From: Mesorhizobium sp. BR1-1-16
Lineage (GTDB): Bacteria; Pseudomonadota; Alphaproteobacteria; Rhizobiales; Kaistiaceae
Length of the DNA: 64,000 nt
Reading direction: 5' to 3'
NCBI RefSeq assembly: GCF_020165495.1
Contig: NZ_JAIUIE010000001.1
Span: 496,001-560,000 of the forward strand
Shown: in pieces, positions 9,284 through 17,528 of the stretch
How positions within the stretch are numbered: the stretch's first letter is position 1
How the letters are laid out: every line of letters starts with the position of its first letter
The notes under the pieces: model-generated
What the model saw: only the letters and a program-made list of their open reading frames with translations
Database searches by the model: none
What the model was told of the DNA's origin: nothing
Translations under genes and position numbers: made by a program

Positions 9284-9904
9284 TCAGCTCAGCGGGATCA
9301 TGACGGCCTTGCGAAAGGCCGGCCGCTCGGTGAGGCGATCATACCAGGCGGCCAGCGCCGGCAGGTCGGGCCGTTCGATCGGCAGGCCAAACCAGGTGTA
9401 GACGAAGCCGCCGAGCGGAATGTCGCCCATGCCGAACTTCTCACCTGAGAGATAAGGCGTCTTGGCAAGGGCCTGATCGGCAATCGCGAGCGCTGCGGCT
9501 GCCCGCGTTCGGGCCGCCTCGATCGCGGCGAGGTCGCGGTTCTCGGGCTTTGTCCTGAGCAGGCCCAGCACCAGCGGCCCCATCGCCGGCGCGACGGTCG
9601 ATGACGTCCAGTCCATCCAGCGGTCGGCGAGCGCCCGCTCGCCCGGGTCGGCTGGCGCAAGTTCCCCGGGCGCATAGCGGGCCGCGAGATAACGGACGAT
9701 CGCGTTCGATTCCCAGAGGATGAGGTCGTCATCCTTAAGCGTCGGCACGAGGCCATTCGGGTTCATGGCCCGATAGGCCGCTTCCCCGGTCAGGCCAAAG
9801 GCGCCGCCGGCGGGGATGCTTTCATAGGGGAGCCCGATCTCGTCGAGACACCAGAGCACCTTCTTGACGTTGTTGGAATTGTTGCGGCCCCAGACGGTCA
9901 GCAT
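9284..9904 (-). CDS. Glutathione S-transferase family protein
   Basis: This 206-residue protein has an N-terminal thioredoxin-like domain: MLTVWGRNNSNNVKKVLWCL, then NPNGLVPTL with the cis-proline, then LWESNAIVRYLA with the E-S glutathione-binding pair. An all-helical domain follows, containing FGMGDIPLGGFVY. The likely catalytic polar residue is S11 or N10 of the first helix. I use the ATG at 9904, which has AAGGGG about 8 nt upstream, rather than the in-frame TTG two codons earlier. The substrate is unknown. Confidence 0.9.
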   Translation of the reverse strand: MLTVWGRNNSNNVKKVLWCLDEIGLPYESIPAGGAFGLTGEAAYRAMNPNGLVPTLKDDDLILWESNAIVRYLAARYAPGELAPADPGERALADRWMDWTSSTVAPAMGPLVLGLLRTKPENRDLAAIEAARTRAAAALAIADQALAKTPYLSGEKFGMGDIPLGGFVYTWFGLPIERPDLPALAAWYDRLTERPAFRKAVMIPLS

Positions 9905-9937
9905 GGTCAAACCCCTTCCGATTGCCCGGCGACGATC

Positions 9938-10600
9938 TCAGATTTCGCTGGCGAGCGCATCCAGGAAACTGACGAGGCGGGCATGACGGACCGCCGCCAT
10001 GGTGCGGCCCATTTCGGTATTGAACCCGGCCGAGAGCTTCAGCAGCTTGGTCTCGAAATGATCCAGCGCATAGCGCTTGTCGTCGAGCGTCCGCGCCTCG
10101 GCTTCGGGATCGAACGGATCATAGAGCGCGCTGCCGAGACGGCCGCCGATATAGAAACAGCGCGCGACGCCGATCATGCCGATCGCATCGAGCCGGTCGG
10201 CGTCCTGCAGGATCTTCGCTTCGATGGTCTCGGGCACAATGCCGGCCGAGAAGCTGTGCGCGGTAATGGCGTGGGCGGCCGCAGCAATTGCGGTCTCGCT
10301 CCATCCAAGGTCGCGTAGGAGATGCGAGGCGTGCTCGGCTGCGCGGCGGGAGGCCAGGCTTCGGTCCGGCGCATCCTTCTCGACCGCCACGCAGTCATGC
10401 AGCAGCACGGCGGCGGCCAGGATGGCGCGGTCGCCGCCCTCGGCAGCGTGGATGGCCTCCGCCGCCTTCCAGACGCGGAGGATATGGGCAATGTCATGGG
10501 CGCCATCGCCAGCGGCGACCGAATGCGGCAGGAGCGCAGCCGCCAGCGCCGCGTCGCGGCCGAACCGGGCCGAGGCGCGGCCGATCTCCTCAGACGTCAC
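9938..10600 (-). CDS. HD-domain phosphohydrolase, coupled to moaE
   Basis: This 220-residue HD-superfamily protein has metal ligands visible as H39 (HDIAHILRV), H68-D69 (VLLHDC) and a later aspartate in LQDADRLDAIG. The spacing matches the YedJ/PA-type group. It starts with GTG (10598-10600), whose first bases overlap the TGA stop of moaE as GTGA, so translation is probably coupled. Members hydrolyse phosphate esters, and the substrate here is not known. Coupling to molybdopterin synthase may be simple packing rather than shared function. Confidence 0.85.
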   Translation of the reverse strand: MTSEEIGRASARFGRDAALAAALLPHSVAAGDGAHDIAHILRVWKAAEAIHAAEGGDRAILAAAVLLHDCVAVEKDAPDRSLASRRAAEHASHLLRDLGWSETAIAAAAHAITAHSFSAGIVPETIEAKILQDADRLDAIGMIGVARCFYIGGRLGSALYDPFDPEAEARTLDDKRYALDHFETKLLKLSAGFNTEMGRTMAAVRHARLVSFLDALASEI

Positions 10601-11064
10601 GCGTCCTTGCTCCAGCGGGCTTCCGCCTCGTCGTCGGTGATCCGCGCTTCGACCCAGCCGGTCGCGCTGCCGTCGGTTGCGTGTTCCTTCTTCCAGAACG
10701 GCGCATGCGTCTTCAGGAAGTCCATCACGAACTCCGCCGCCTCGAAGGCGGCATGACGATGGCTCGATGCAGCGACCACGAGCACGATCGCCTCGCCGGG
10801 CTTCACCTTGCCATAGCGATGCAGCACGGTCAGCGCACGGACATCCCAGCGCTCAGCGGCAAGCGTCGCGATGCGGGTGATTTCGGCCTCGGCCATGCCC
10901 GGATAATGTTCGAGTTCGAGCGCCTCGAGCCGGCCGTCTTCGTCGCGGCAGAGCCCGGTGAAGGTCACCACGGCGCCGACATCGGCGCGGCTGTTCGAAA
11001 CTCCGGCGAATTCGCCCGCCAGATCGAGCGGTGCGTCGGTGACGGCGGTGCGGATCAGGGCCAT
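10597..11064 (-). CDS. moaE: Molybdopterin synthase catalytic subunit
   Basis: This 155-residue large subunit of molybdopterin synthase converts cPMP to molybdopterin with sulfur from MoaD. Diagnostic segments are VGAVVTFTGLCRD, LELEHYPGMAE, VLHRYGKVKPGEAIVLVVAASSHR and APFWKKE with the catalytic lysines. It starts 2 nt after the moaD stop and overlaps the following HD gene by GTGA. The molybdenum cofactor is used in this window by the oxidoreductase at 34117. Confidence 0.96.
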   Translation of the reverse strand: MALIRTAVTDAPLDLAGEFAGVSNSRADVGAVVTFTGLCRDEDGRLEALELEHYPGMAEAEITRIATLAAERWDVRALTVLHRYGKVKPGEAIVLVVAASSHRHAAFEAAEFVMDFLKTHAPFWKKEHATDGSATGWVEARITDDEAEARWSKDA

Positions 11065-11066
11065 GT

Positions 11067-11318
11067 TCAGCCTCCGGTCATGGGCGGGAAGAGCGCGACC
11101 TCGCGAATCCCGATGATCGAGGCGTCGTGTTCGGCATGATCCCGATCGAGCGCGACGCGGATGGCGGCCGGCTCGACAAGGGCCGCTTCATAGCCTTCGC
11201 CTCTGGTCCTGAGCCAATCCAGAAGGTCGGCGACGGTTCCGACATGGGCGGGTGGTTCGATGGTCTCGTCGCTCAGTCCGATGCGCTCGCGCACCCAGGC
11301 GAAATACAGGAGCTTCAT
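11067..11318 (-). CDS. moaD: Molybdopterin synthase sulfur carrier subunit
   Basis: This 83-residue ubiquitin-fold protein ends in the required Gly-Gly (ALFPPMTGG), which is adenylated and thiocarboxylated to donate sulfur. The N-terminus MKLLYFAWVRERIG is typical. Its ATG overlaps the pgsA stop codon as ATGA (11315-11318), which indicates translational coupling in the order pgsA-moaD-moaE. A longer in-frame reading upstream is antisense to nothing known and overlaps pgsA, so I reject it. Confidence 0.95.
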   Translation of the reverse strand: MKLLYFAWVRERIGLSDETIEPPAHVGTVADLLDWLRTRGEGYEAALVEPAAIRVALDRDHAEHDASIIGIREVALFPPMTGG

Positions 11319-11926
11319 GTCTCCTCGTCCAGGATATGGCCGAGCCCGGCGCGGAAATAGTCGTAGCCCGTGTAAAGCGTGACAAGCGCCGCGATCCAGA
11401 GCAGGCCGAGGCCGATGGTCGTCGTATAGGGGAAATGGAGGTCGCCGGCGGGCCCCGCAAGAAGGAAGGCGATGGCCACCATCTGCGTCGCGGTCTTCCA
11501 TTTCGCGAGCCGCGTCACGGGCACGCTCACGCGCAGTTCGGCGAGATACTCGCGAAGGCCCGAAACGAGAATTTCGCGCGAAAGGATAATGAGGGCGGCC
11601 CAGATCGCGACGCCGCCGATCGTCCGTTCGAACACCAGCGCGAGCAGGCAGGCCGAGACGAGCAGCTTGTCGGCGATCGGATCGAGCATGCGGCCGAGCG
11701 AGGATTGCTGCTTCCAGATCCGCGCGAGATAGCCGTCGAGATAGTCGGTGATGCTGGCGAGGATGAACAGCGCCAGCGCGATCCAGCGCCAGGCGTCGCG
11801 CCCGCCGACGACGCAGAACACGACCAGCGGCACGGCAACGATCCGGCCATAAGTGAGGATATTGGGCAGCGACAGGAGAAGTGCCCGCTGAGGCCGCCTC
11901 GCCTCGAAGCCGTGAATCTCGCTCAT
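11315..11926 (-). CDS. pgsA: CDP-diacylglycerol-glycerol-3-phosphate 3-phosphatidyltransferase
   Basis: This 203-residue integral membrane enzyme makes phosphatidylglycerol phosphate. The CDP-alcohol phosphotransferase motif (DG-x2-AR-x8-G-x3-D-x3-D) reads DYLDGYLARIW...LGRMLDPIADK. The opening LPNILTYGRIVAVP is typical of PgsA, and four to five membrane helices can be seen. I use the ATG at 11926 (MSEIHGFE), not the longer frame. In many rhizobia uvrC precedes pgsA directly. Here uvrC lies more than 11 kb away. Confidence 0.94.
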   Translation of the reverse strand: MSEIHGFEARRPQRALLLSLPNILTYGRIVAVPLVVFCVVGGRDAWRWIALALFILASITDYLDGYLARIWKQQSSLGRMLDPIADKLLVSACLLALVFERTIGGVAIWAALIILSREILVSGLREYLAELRVSVPVTRLAKWKTATQMVAIAFLLAGPAGDLHFPYTTTIGLGLLWIAALVTLYTGYDYFRAGLGHILDEET

Positions 11927-12112
11927 GCCATCTCCCTCGCGCTCCGCTTCATATCGCATCCGACCCGTCCGGCCACAAGCCAAGGTCGCTGGTTTCGCCT
12001 CCGTGCAGGGGAGGGGCTGGAATTATGGCGGCCGCGACCGACATTCAAATCACACAAAAAACGGATAACCGGACGGTCATGTCCTCAGCCGTCTATGGAG
12101 TGGCAAGCCGAC

Positions 12113-12478
12113 ATGCGCACCTGGATCGAACATTTCGGCTCCGCCTGGCAATGGTCGGCATCGGGCGTCGCTATCCTGTTCCGCAGCGAAGTCGCGGCGC
12201 GGATGGAACTGGCGGCGGCGATCGTGGGAGTTGCCTGGCTGATTGTCCTTCGCCGATCGCCCGCGGAAATCGGCGTCTTTGGCCTTCTGGCGATGGCGGC
12301 CCTGGCCGTAGAAGCCCTGAACACCGCCATCGAGACGATTGTCGACGAGATTTCGCCGCAGCGCTCGGAATTCGCGCGGCGGGCCAAGGATCTCGGCTCC
12401 GCCGCCGTCTTCTTCATGCTGACGACGGCCGGGATCTATCTCGTCGCTCTGACTGCGGTCAGCTTCGTCACGCGCTGA
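12113..12478 (+). CDS. dgkA: Diacylglycerol kinase (prokaryotic DgkA)
   Basis: This roughly 121-residue, three-helix membrane kinase recycles diacylglycerol to phosphatidic acid. Family residues are ILFRSEVAARMELA at the first surface helix and ALNTAIETIVDEIS...RAKDLGSAAV, which holds the catalytic glutamate and the E/N pair. I prefer the ATG at 12113, with GGAG 12 nt upstream; the ATG six codons earlier (12095) has no ribosome site. The gene converges on the FMN reductase and overlaps its end by 11 bp. The open frame extends far upstream only as antisense of pgsA. Confidence 0.9.
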   Translation: MRTWIEHFGSAWQWSASGVAILFRSEVAARMELAAAIVGVAWLIVLRRSPAEIGVFGLLAMAALAVEALNTAIETIVDEISPQRSEFARRAKDLGSAAVFFMLTTAGIYLVALTAVSFVTR

Positions 12479-13043
12479 CGGGCGCGCGCATCGTCTTCAG
12501 CGCGGTTGCCCAGCGGTGAAGCTGGTCCAGCATCGGCTTGGCGCCGGCCAGGATCAGTTCGTTCGGCTCGAACACGCCGTCCGTGATCAGCTTCGGCGCC
12601 ATCGGCACGGCAACCCCCTCCGGGATCGGCATGACATTGACGGTCGTGAGCAGGGACTTCTCCGATTGTGCGGCGCGCAGGCCGCCCGAAATCCCGCCAT
12701 AGGAGACGAGACCCGCCGGCTTGAACGCCCATTCGCTCGAGAGATACGTCACGGCGTTCACGAAGGAGGGCGGCGCGAAATAGTTGTATTCCGGTGTCAC
12801 GAAGACGAACGCGTCGGCGGCCTCCACCGAGGCGCTCCAGGCCTTCGTGTGGGCGTGCTCGTACTGCTTCAGGCGCGGATGGCGCGGCTCGTCGAAGACG
12901 GGCAGGTTGAAGTCGGCGATATCGACGAGTTCGGCGTCAAACGCGCTGTTCTCCTTGGCATAGTCATGGAACCAGCGCGCAATATGCGGTCCGATCCGGC
13001 CGGGCCGCGTGCTGACGATGATGATATTGAGCTTCAGTGCCAT
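12468..13043 (-). CDS. NADPH-dependent FMN reductase-like flavoprotein
   Basis: This 191-residue flavodoxin-fold protein begins with the FMN phosphate loop IIIVSTRPGRIGPHIARWF. Later come FVFVTPEYNYFAPPSFVNAV (the conserved PEYN-type isoalloxazine loop) and LVSYGGISGGLRAAQ. It is probably an NAD(P)H:FMN or quinone/azo reductase. Physiological substrate cannot be assigned. It ends inside the last codons of dgkA on the opposite strand. Confidence 0.9.
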   Translation of the reverse strand: MALKLNIIIVSTRPGRIGPHIARWFHDYAKENSAFDAELVDIADFNLPVFDEPRHPRLKQYEHAHTKAWSASVEAADAFVFVTPEYNYFAPPSFVNAVTYLSSEWAFKPAGLVSYGGISGGLRAAQSEKSLLTTVNVMPIPEGVAVPMAPKLITDGVFEPNELILAGAKPMLDQLHRWATALKTMRAPVSA

Positions 13044-13252
13044 GGGATCGCTTTCTGAACCGGGGATCCCTCATATTGAGTGGCGCTGCCCCGGCTGGGA
13101 AGGCGTGATCCGGTGTACGGACTGTCTGCCGCATGGCACGTCGCCACAGGCAGGCAGTTGGCATCCGAGGCGAGGGCGGCTATTGCATCGCGGGTTCGCC
13201 GGGCCTTGGGGCCGGCAGCCATCCCGCGAACCGGGCCAAGGAGAACAATACG

Positions 13253-13516
13253 ATGAGCGAAACCCTGCCCGACCGGCTGTCCAGCGATCCGCGCAGCCCC
13301 TTCTACAACGCGGAACTCCTGGAGCGTGGCATTGGCATCCGCTTCAAGGGCGTCGAGAAGACCAATGTCGAGGAATATTGCGTCAGCGAGGGCTGGGTCC
13401 GCGTCGCCGCCGGCAAGGCACGCGATCGCTTCGGCAATCCGCTGACGATCAAGCTGACCGGATCGGTCGAGCCCTATCTGCGTGACGATACGACTGAGAG
13501 CGAACCGTCCGCCTAG
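13253..13516 (+). CDS. DUF3297 small protein
   Basis: This 87-residue protein has the ATG at 13253 with AAGGAG about 8 nt upstream. The core SDPRSPFYNAELLERGIGIRF...EEYCVSEGWVRV and RDRFGNPLTIKLTGSVEPY matches a conserved proteobacterial small-protein family (DUF3297) of unknown function. The stop codon shares the palindromic CTAG (13513-13516) with the stop of the converging trhO gene. The longer upstream frame has no ribosome site and is rejected. Confidence 0.85.
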   Translation: MSETLPDRLSSDPRSPFYNAELLERGIGIRFKGVEKTNVEEYCVSEGWVRVAAGKARDRFGNPLTIKLTGSVEPYLRDDTTESEPSA

Positions 13517-14265
13517 AGATCAGTTTCCGCTGCCGGGCCGGCTTCGGCAAGGCCCGGCCCGAGCGCGATACGCTCGTCGAAGACGAAGCATGTGCCGCGA
13601 AAGAGGCTCTCTTCGGCCGGCACTTCTTCGAGATAGCGCAAGATGCCGCCCTTGAGGTGCAGCACCTCCGAAAATCCCTGCGCGCGCATATAGGCGCTCG
13701 CCTTTTCGCAGCGGATGCCGCCGGTGCAGAACATCGCGACACGCTTGTGGCGTGATGGGTCCAGCGAACGGCTGACATAATCCGGAAATTGCGAGAACTT
13801 GCGCGTCTCGGGGTCGACTGCCCCCTCGAAGCTCCCCATCGCGACTTCGAAGCGGTTGCGCGTATCGATCACCAGCACGTCGGGATCGCTGATCACCTTG
13901 TTCCAGTCGGCCGGGTCGACATAGGTTCCGGCTTGCGTGGTGGGATCGATATCCTCGACCCCGAGCGTCACGATCTCGCGCTTCAGCTTCACCTTGAGGC
14001 GACGAAACGGCATCGCTGCCGCCGACGAGAGCTTGACGTCGATTCCGGCGAGCCGCCCGCCGAACAGTTCTCCTTGGGCAAACAGCGCCAGCAGCGCCTC
14101 GATCGCTACGGGCTCGGCGGCCACCGTACCGTTGATGCCTTCATGGGCGAGAAGGATCGTACCCTTGATTCCGTTGGCGGCGCAGAAGCCTTCGAGTTCA
14201 GGCCGAATCTCCGCGCAATCCGGTAGAGCGGCGAAGCGATAGAAGGCGGCGACCGTGAAGCTCAT
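13513..14265 (-). CDS. trhO: tRNA uridine(34) 5-hydroxylase, rhodanese family
   Basis: The protein has 250 residues. An N-terminal acylphosphatase-like domain (KGTILLAHEGINGTVA) precedes a rhodanese domain with the active site MFCTGGIRCEKAS, where C180 is the expected catalytic cysteine and C186 a second one. This is the YceA/TrhO architecture, which makes 5-hydroxyuridine at the wobble position of certain tRNAs using oxygen. I use the ATG at 14265 (MSFTVAAFYRF), whose N-terminus matches the family. Confidence 0.92.
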   Translation of the reverse strand: MSFTVAAFYRFAALPDCAEIRPELEGFCAANGIKGTILLAHEGINGTVAAEPVAIEALLALFAQGELFGGRLAGIDVKLSSAAAMPFRRLKVKLKREIVTLGVEDIDPTTQAGTYVDPADWNKVISDPDVLVIDTRNRFEVAMGSFEGAVDPETRKFSQFPDYVSRSLDPSRHKRVAMFCTGGIRCEKASAYMRAQGFSEVLHLKGGILRYLEEVPAEESLFRGTCFVFDERIALGPGLAEAGPAAETDL

Positions 14266-14418
14266 GGCAGATCCGTCAAGCTCATCCGGCAAAGCCGGCA
14301 GGGAAAGGAGCGGCGCTCATAGCACGGCCTGCCGCGTGGTCGAAGTGTTGCGCATCTCAAAATCACCGGATGCCGTCCCTATATATCTCGCGTGAAACAT
14401 TTGCCTTGGGGAGAACCG

Positions 14419-15417
14419 ATGCGATTCTGGAAGCGCCTGACGACGCCGCTCGCCGTCCTGGCCATCCTGCTGACGACGAGCCTTGCCTTCGTCGATACCG
14501 CCGATGCCCGTCGTGGCGGCAGTTTCGGCAGCCGCGGTGCGCGCACTTATTCGACGCCCGCGACCACACCGACGGCGCCAACGGCCACGCAGCCGATGCA
14601 GCGCTCGATGACGCAGCAGACGGCCCCTGCGGCTTCTCCTGCCGCCGGCATGCAGGCCGCGCGTCCCGGTCTCTTCAGCGGTTTCGGCGGCTCGATGCTG
14701 CGCGGCCTCGCGATCGGCGGCCTCATCGGCCTGCTGCTCGGCCATGGCTTTGGCGGCATGGCCGGCGCGTTCGGCATGATCCTGCAGATCGCACTGCTCG
14801 CCTTCGGCGCGATGTTCCTGTTCCGCTTCCTCGCCAATCGTCGCCAGCAGTCGCCGCAGACGGCGATGGCGTCCGGCCCGTCCTATCGGGAAGCGCCTGA
14901 CGAACCCGCATCGCCACGCCCGGCTTTCGGCGGTCTCGGCGGCTTTGGCCTTGGCGGCGGCTCGGTCGACGCGCGTCTGCCGCGTCCGGCCAATGCCCGT
15001 AATGCCAATGACGAAGTCGGCATCCTCGACAGCGACCTCGATGCATTCGAGGAACTGCTGACGAAGGTTCAGACCGCGTTCGGCAAGGAGGACTATGCCG
15101 GGCTGCGCATGCTGACGACGCCCGAGATCATGTCCTATCTCTCCGAGGAGCTCAGCCAGAATGCGACATCCGGCGTCCGCAACGACGTCACGGAGGTCAA
15201 GCTGCTGCAGGGCGACGTCGCCGAAGCCTGGCGCGAAGGTGACAGCGACTATGCGACGGTCGCCATGCGCTATGAAAGCCGCGACGTGATGCGTGATCGC
15301 AAGGATGGGCTTGTCGTCTCGGGAGACGAATCGCACCCGACCGAGGCGACCGAACTGTGGACATTTGTCCGCAGCGCTGGTGGCGATTGGAAGCTTTCTG
15401 CGATCCAGGAAGCCTGA
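14419..15417 (+). CDS. Tim44-like membrane-anchored protein
   Basis: This 332-residue protein starts with a signal/anchor segment, then a Ser/Thr/Pro/Gln-rich linker (about 35-90), a Gly-rich membrane segment (GLAIGGLIGLLLGHGFGGMAG and the following helix to about 150), and a C-terminal Tim44-type domain (DLDAFEELLTKVQTAFGKEDYAGLRMLTTPEIMSYL to the end). Alphaproteobacterial relatives of mitochondrial Tim44 have this order and their role is unclear. The ATG at 14419 follows GGGGAGA. An earlier in-frame GTG is not needed. Confidence 0.85.
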   Translation: MRFWKRLTTPLAVLAILLTTSLAFVDTADARRGGSFGSRGARTYSTPATTPTAPTATQPMQRSMTQQTAPAASPAAGMQAARPGLFSGFGGSMLRGLAIGGLIGLLLGHGFGGMAGAFGMILQIALLAFGAMFLFRFLANRRQQSPQTAMASGPSYREAPDEPASPRPAFGGLGGFGLGGGSVDARLPRPANARNANDEVGILDSDLDAFEELLTKVQTAFGKEDYAGLRMLTTPEIMSYLSEELSQNATSGVRNDVTEVKLLQGDVAEAWREGDSDYATVAMRYESRDVMRDRKDGLVVSGDESHPTEATELWTFVRSAGGDWKLSAIQEA

Positions 15418-15596
15418 TCGCGGCGAAAGCCGAGGAACGCTGCCGATCCGTCCGCGTTCAAAAAAGCGGCGCAGCCTGCTTTCCGGGGAGGCAGGCCGCG
15501 CACATCTATGGTAATGGTCAAACTTCGCCCTCTCGCTCGCGCGTCTTCATCGCGCCCCCGGAAGCGGGCGGTCCAGTAAAAACGTTAGGATAGAAT

Positions 15597-15869
15597 TTGC
15601 AGGTTTTGGTTCGCGACAACAATGTCGATCAGGCGCTGAGGGTTCTCAAGAAGAAGCTGCAGCGTGAAGGCGTCTTCCGTGAAATGAAGATGCGCAACGC
15701 CTATGAGAAGCCCTCCGAGAAGCGCGTGCGCGAAAAGGCCGAGGCCATTCGTCGTGCCCGTAAGCTCGCACGCAAGCAGGCGATCCGCGAGGGTCTGATC
15801 GCAGCACCGAAGCCCAAGCCCCGCGTCGCGGGTGCCAAGGGTGCTCCTCCGCGTCCGGCGGCTCGTTGA
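15597..15869 (+). CDS. rpsU: 30S ribosomal protein S21 (TTG start)
   Basis: This 90-residue S21 begins [19 protein letters not shown], with the basic core [21 protein letters not shown] and an alphaproteobacterial Lys/Arg/Pro/Ala-rich tail. S21 sits on the 30S platform by the anti-Shine-Dalgarno helix and aids initiation. The start is a TTG (15597-15599) preceded by TAGGATA. The family N-terminus makes this start secure, and the weak codon may limit expression. The 179-bp region upstream holds an imperfect hairpin (stem 15474-15479 with 15491-15496), which may lie in its leader. Confidence 0.95.
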   Translation: MQVLVRDNNVDQALRVLKKKLQREGVFREMKMRNAYEKPSEKRVREKAEAIRRARKLARKQAIREGLIAAPKPKPRVAGAKGAPPRPAAR

Positions 15870-15964
15870 GTCGGACGCGCTGATACTGCCGGAACGGTCG
15901 GCGCCCCTATGGGCGGCCGGCCGCCAGGGCTCTCTGTACCAAGGTCTTGCACCAAGGAAAGACG

Positions 15965-16174
15965 ATGATGCCCGAACCCTCCAATGCCCGTCAGAAAGCC
16001 GACGCCAAGTTCGACAAGACCCAGAAGGGTGTCGTCGACGCGTCGAAGTCCCTGCGTGAGCGTACTGCCAAGTTGAAGGCGCTGCGCATGGCCAAGGAAG
16101 AAGAAGAGCGCGCCGCGATCGCCGCAGCGCCGCCGAAGACGCGCTCCAAGCGCGTGGCCAAGGCGACCGCCTGA
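15965..16174 (+). CDS. Small basic coiled-coil-like protein, unknown
   Basis: This 69-residue protein starts at an ATG-ATG pair with AAGGAA 6 nt upstream. It is highly charged: the middle section SLRERTAKLKALRMAKEEEERAA is a predicted single helix and the tail TRSKRVAKATA is basic. I do not recognise a named family. It follows rpsU by 95 bp on the same strand and may be co-expressed. A nucleic-acid or ribosome-associated role is a guess from charge and context only. Confidence 0.65.
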   Translation: MMPEPSNARQKADAKFDKTQKGVVDASKSLRERTAKLKALRMAKEEEERAAIAAAPPKTRSKRVAKATA

Positions 16175-16252
16175 GCAGCAAACGCGGCATTCCGATCTTC
16201 AAGGCCGTCAATCGACCGTTCCCGCATGCAGGTGCGCAGTATCTGAATTCGC

Positions 16253-16639
16253 TCAGATCTGTTGCGCGATCGCGGCCTTGTCGATGATCGACCATACGGT
16301 CCGGATTTTCCCGTCCGCAAATTCGTAGAAGACATTCTCCGCAAACTGGACTCGCTTGCCGTTGACCGGAAGGTCGAACAGCAGCCCGCGCGGTGTGCAG
16401 TCGAACTGAAGCCGGCTGGCGATGTGTGGCGGGTCCGAGACCAGCAGCTGGATTACGAAGCGAAGATCAGGAATGGCCTCGAAGTCGCGCTCCAGCATGG
16501 CGCGGTAGCCAGCCAGGCCGATGGTTGTCCCGCCATATTCAACGGCTTCATCGACGAAGCTGCCGAGCACCGCCCAATCCTGTCTGTTCAGGCAATCGAT
16601 ATAGCCGCGATAGATCGCGGATAGCGCCTCGGGCGTCAT
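16253..16639 (-). CDS. SnoaL/NTF2-like protein
   Basis: This 128-residue protein has the ATG at 16639 with GAGG 6 nt upstream. It has the NTF2-like cone fold pattern: an N-terminal helix IYRGYIDCLNRQDWAVLGSFVDEAVEYGG, a helix-strand unit GYRAMLERDFEAIPDLRFVIQLLV, and strands ending in FYEFADGKIRTVWSIIDKAAI. The SnoaL-like subgroup includes ester cyclases and many uncharacterised proteins, so no reaction is claimed. It is divergent from the HAD gene. Confidence 0.82.
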   Translation of the reverse strand: MTPEALSAIYRGYIDCLNRQDWAVLGSFVDEAVEYGGTTIGLAGYRAMLERDFEAIPDLRFVIQLLVSDPPHIASRLQFDCTPRGLLFDLPVNGKRVQFAENVFYEFADGKIRTVWSIIDKAAIAQQI

Positions 16640-16814
16640 GGCGGCCTCGTGTCCTTTCCTTCGATTCACATGGCTGACGATACCCCGACGAGGCAGGCCC
16701 CGCACGGCCGTCGTCTCATTCGAGGCGTTGGCATCGTTCGTCAGGATTGCCGTCTCTTGCGGTGACAGCGGCGGCCCGGCGGCGCTAGATTGCTGCCACA
16801 ATCAGGAGGGCGGC

Positions 16815-17519
16815 ATGAGCGACCACGCCATCACGGCCATTGGCTTCGATGCCGACGACACGCTTTGGCAGAACGAGCATTTCTATCGTCTGACGGAGCA
16901 GCGCTTCACGGCTCTGCTTGAAGCGCATGGCGAGGAAGAAGTGATTTCAAGCCGTCTGCTCGCTGCCGAGACGCGCAACCTCGCTCTCTACGGTTTCGGC
17001 ATCAAGGGCTTCACGCTCTCGATGATCGAAACGGCGATCGAAATTACCGAAGGGCGCGTCGATGCCGCCGTCATCAGCGAGATCCTCGCGGCCGGCCGTG
17101 AATTGCTCACGCATCCCGTCGAGACGCTGCCACATGCGCGCGACGCGATCGAGCGCCTTTCGGGAAGTTATCGCATTATCCTCATCACCAAGGGCGATCT
17201 GTTCGACCAGGAGCGCAAGCTGGCGCAATCCGGCCTTGGCGACCTGTTCGACGCCGTCGAGATCGTCAGCGACAAGACAGTCGACACCTATCGCCGGGTC
17301 TTTGCCCGCCATGCCGATGGTCCCGAGCGCGCGCTGATGGTCGGCAATTCGCTGAAGTCCGACATTGCGCCCGCGATCAGTGCCGGAGGCTGGGGCGTTT
17401 ATGTGCCGCACCCGCTGACCTGGTCGTTCGAGCATGTCGAGCCGCCGACAGAGGATCCGCGCTTCCGCCAGATCGCCGATCTTGGCGAACTCCCGGATCT
17501 CGTGCGGTCTCTCGACTGA
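16815..17519 (+). CDS. HAD-family hydrolase
   Basis: This 234-residue protein has HAD motif I GFDADDTLW (nucleophile D12, acid D14), motif II LITKGD, and a motif III/IV region ALMVGNSLKSDI. The alpha-helical cap lies between motif I and about residue 95. This is the subtype-I phosphatase pattern also seen in predicted haloacid dehalogenase-like proteins. The ATG at 16815 has AGGAGGG about 6 nt upstream. The substrate is unknown. Confidence 0.9.
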   Translation: MSDHAITAIGFDADDTLWQNEHFYRLTEQRFTALLEAHGEEEVISSRLLAAETRNLALYGFGIKGFTLSMIETAIEITEGRVDAAVISEILAAGRELLTHPVETLPHARDAIERLSGSYRIILITKGDLFDQERKLAQSGLGDLFDAVEIVSDKTVDTYRRVFARHADGPERALMVGNSLKSDIAPAISAGGWGVYVPHPLTWSFEHVEPPTEDPRFRQIADLGELPDLVRSLD

Positions 17520-17528
17520 GGCCGATCC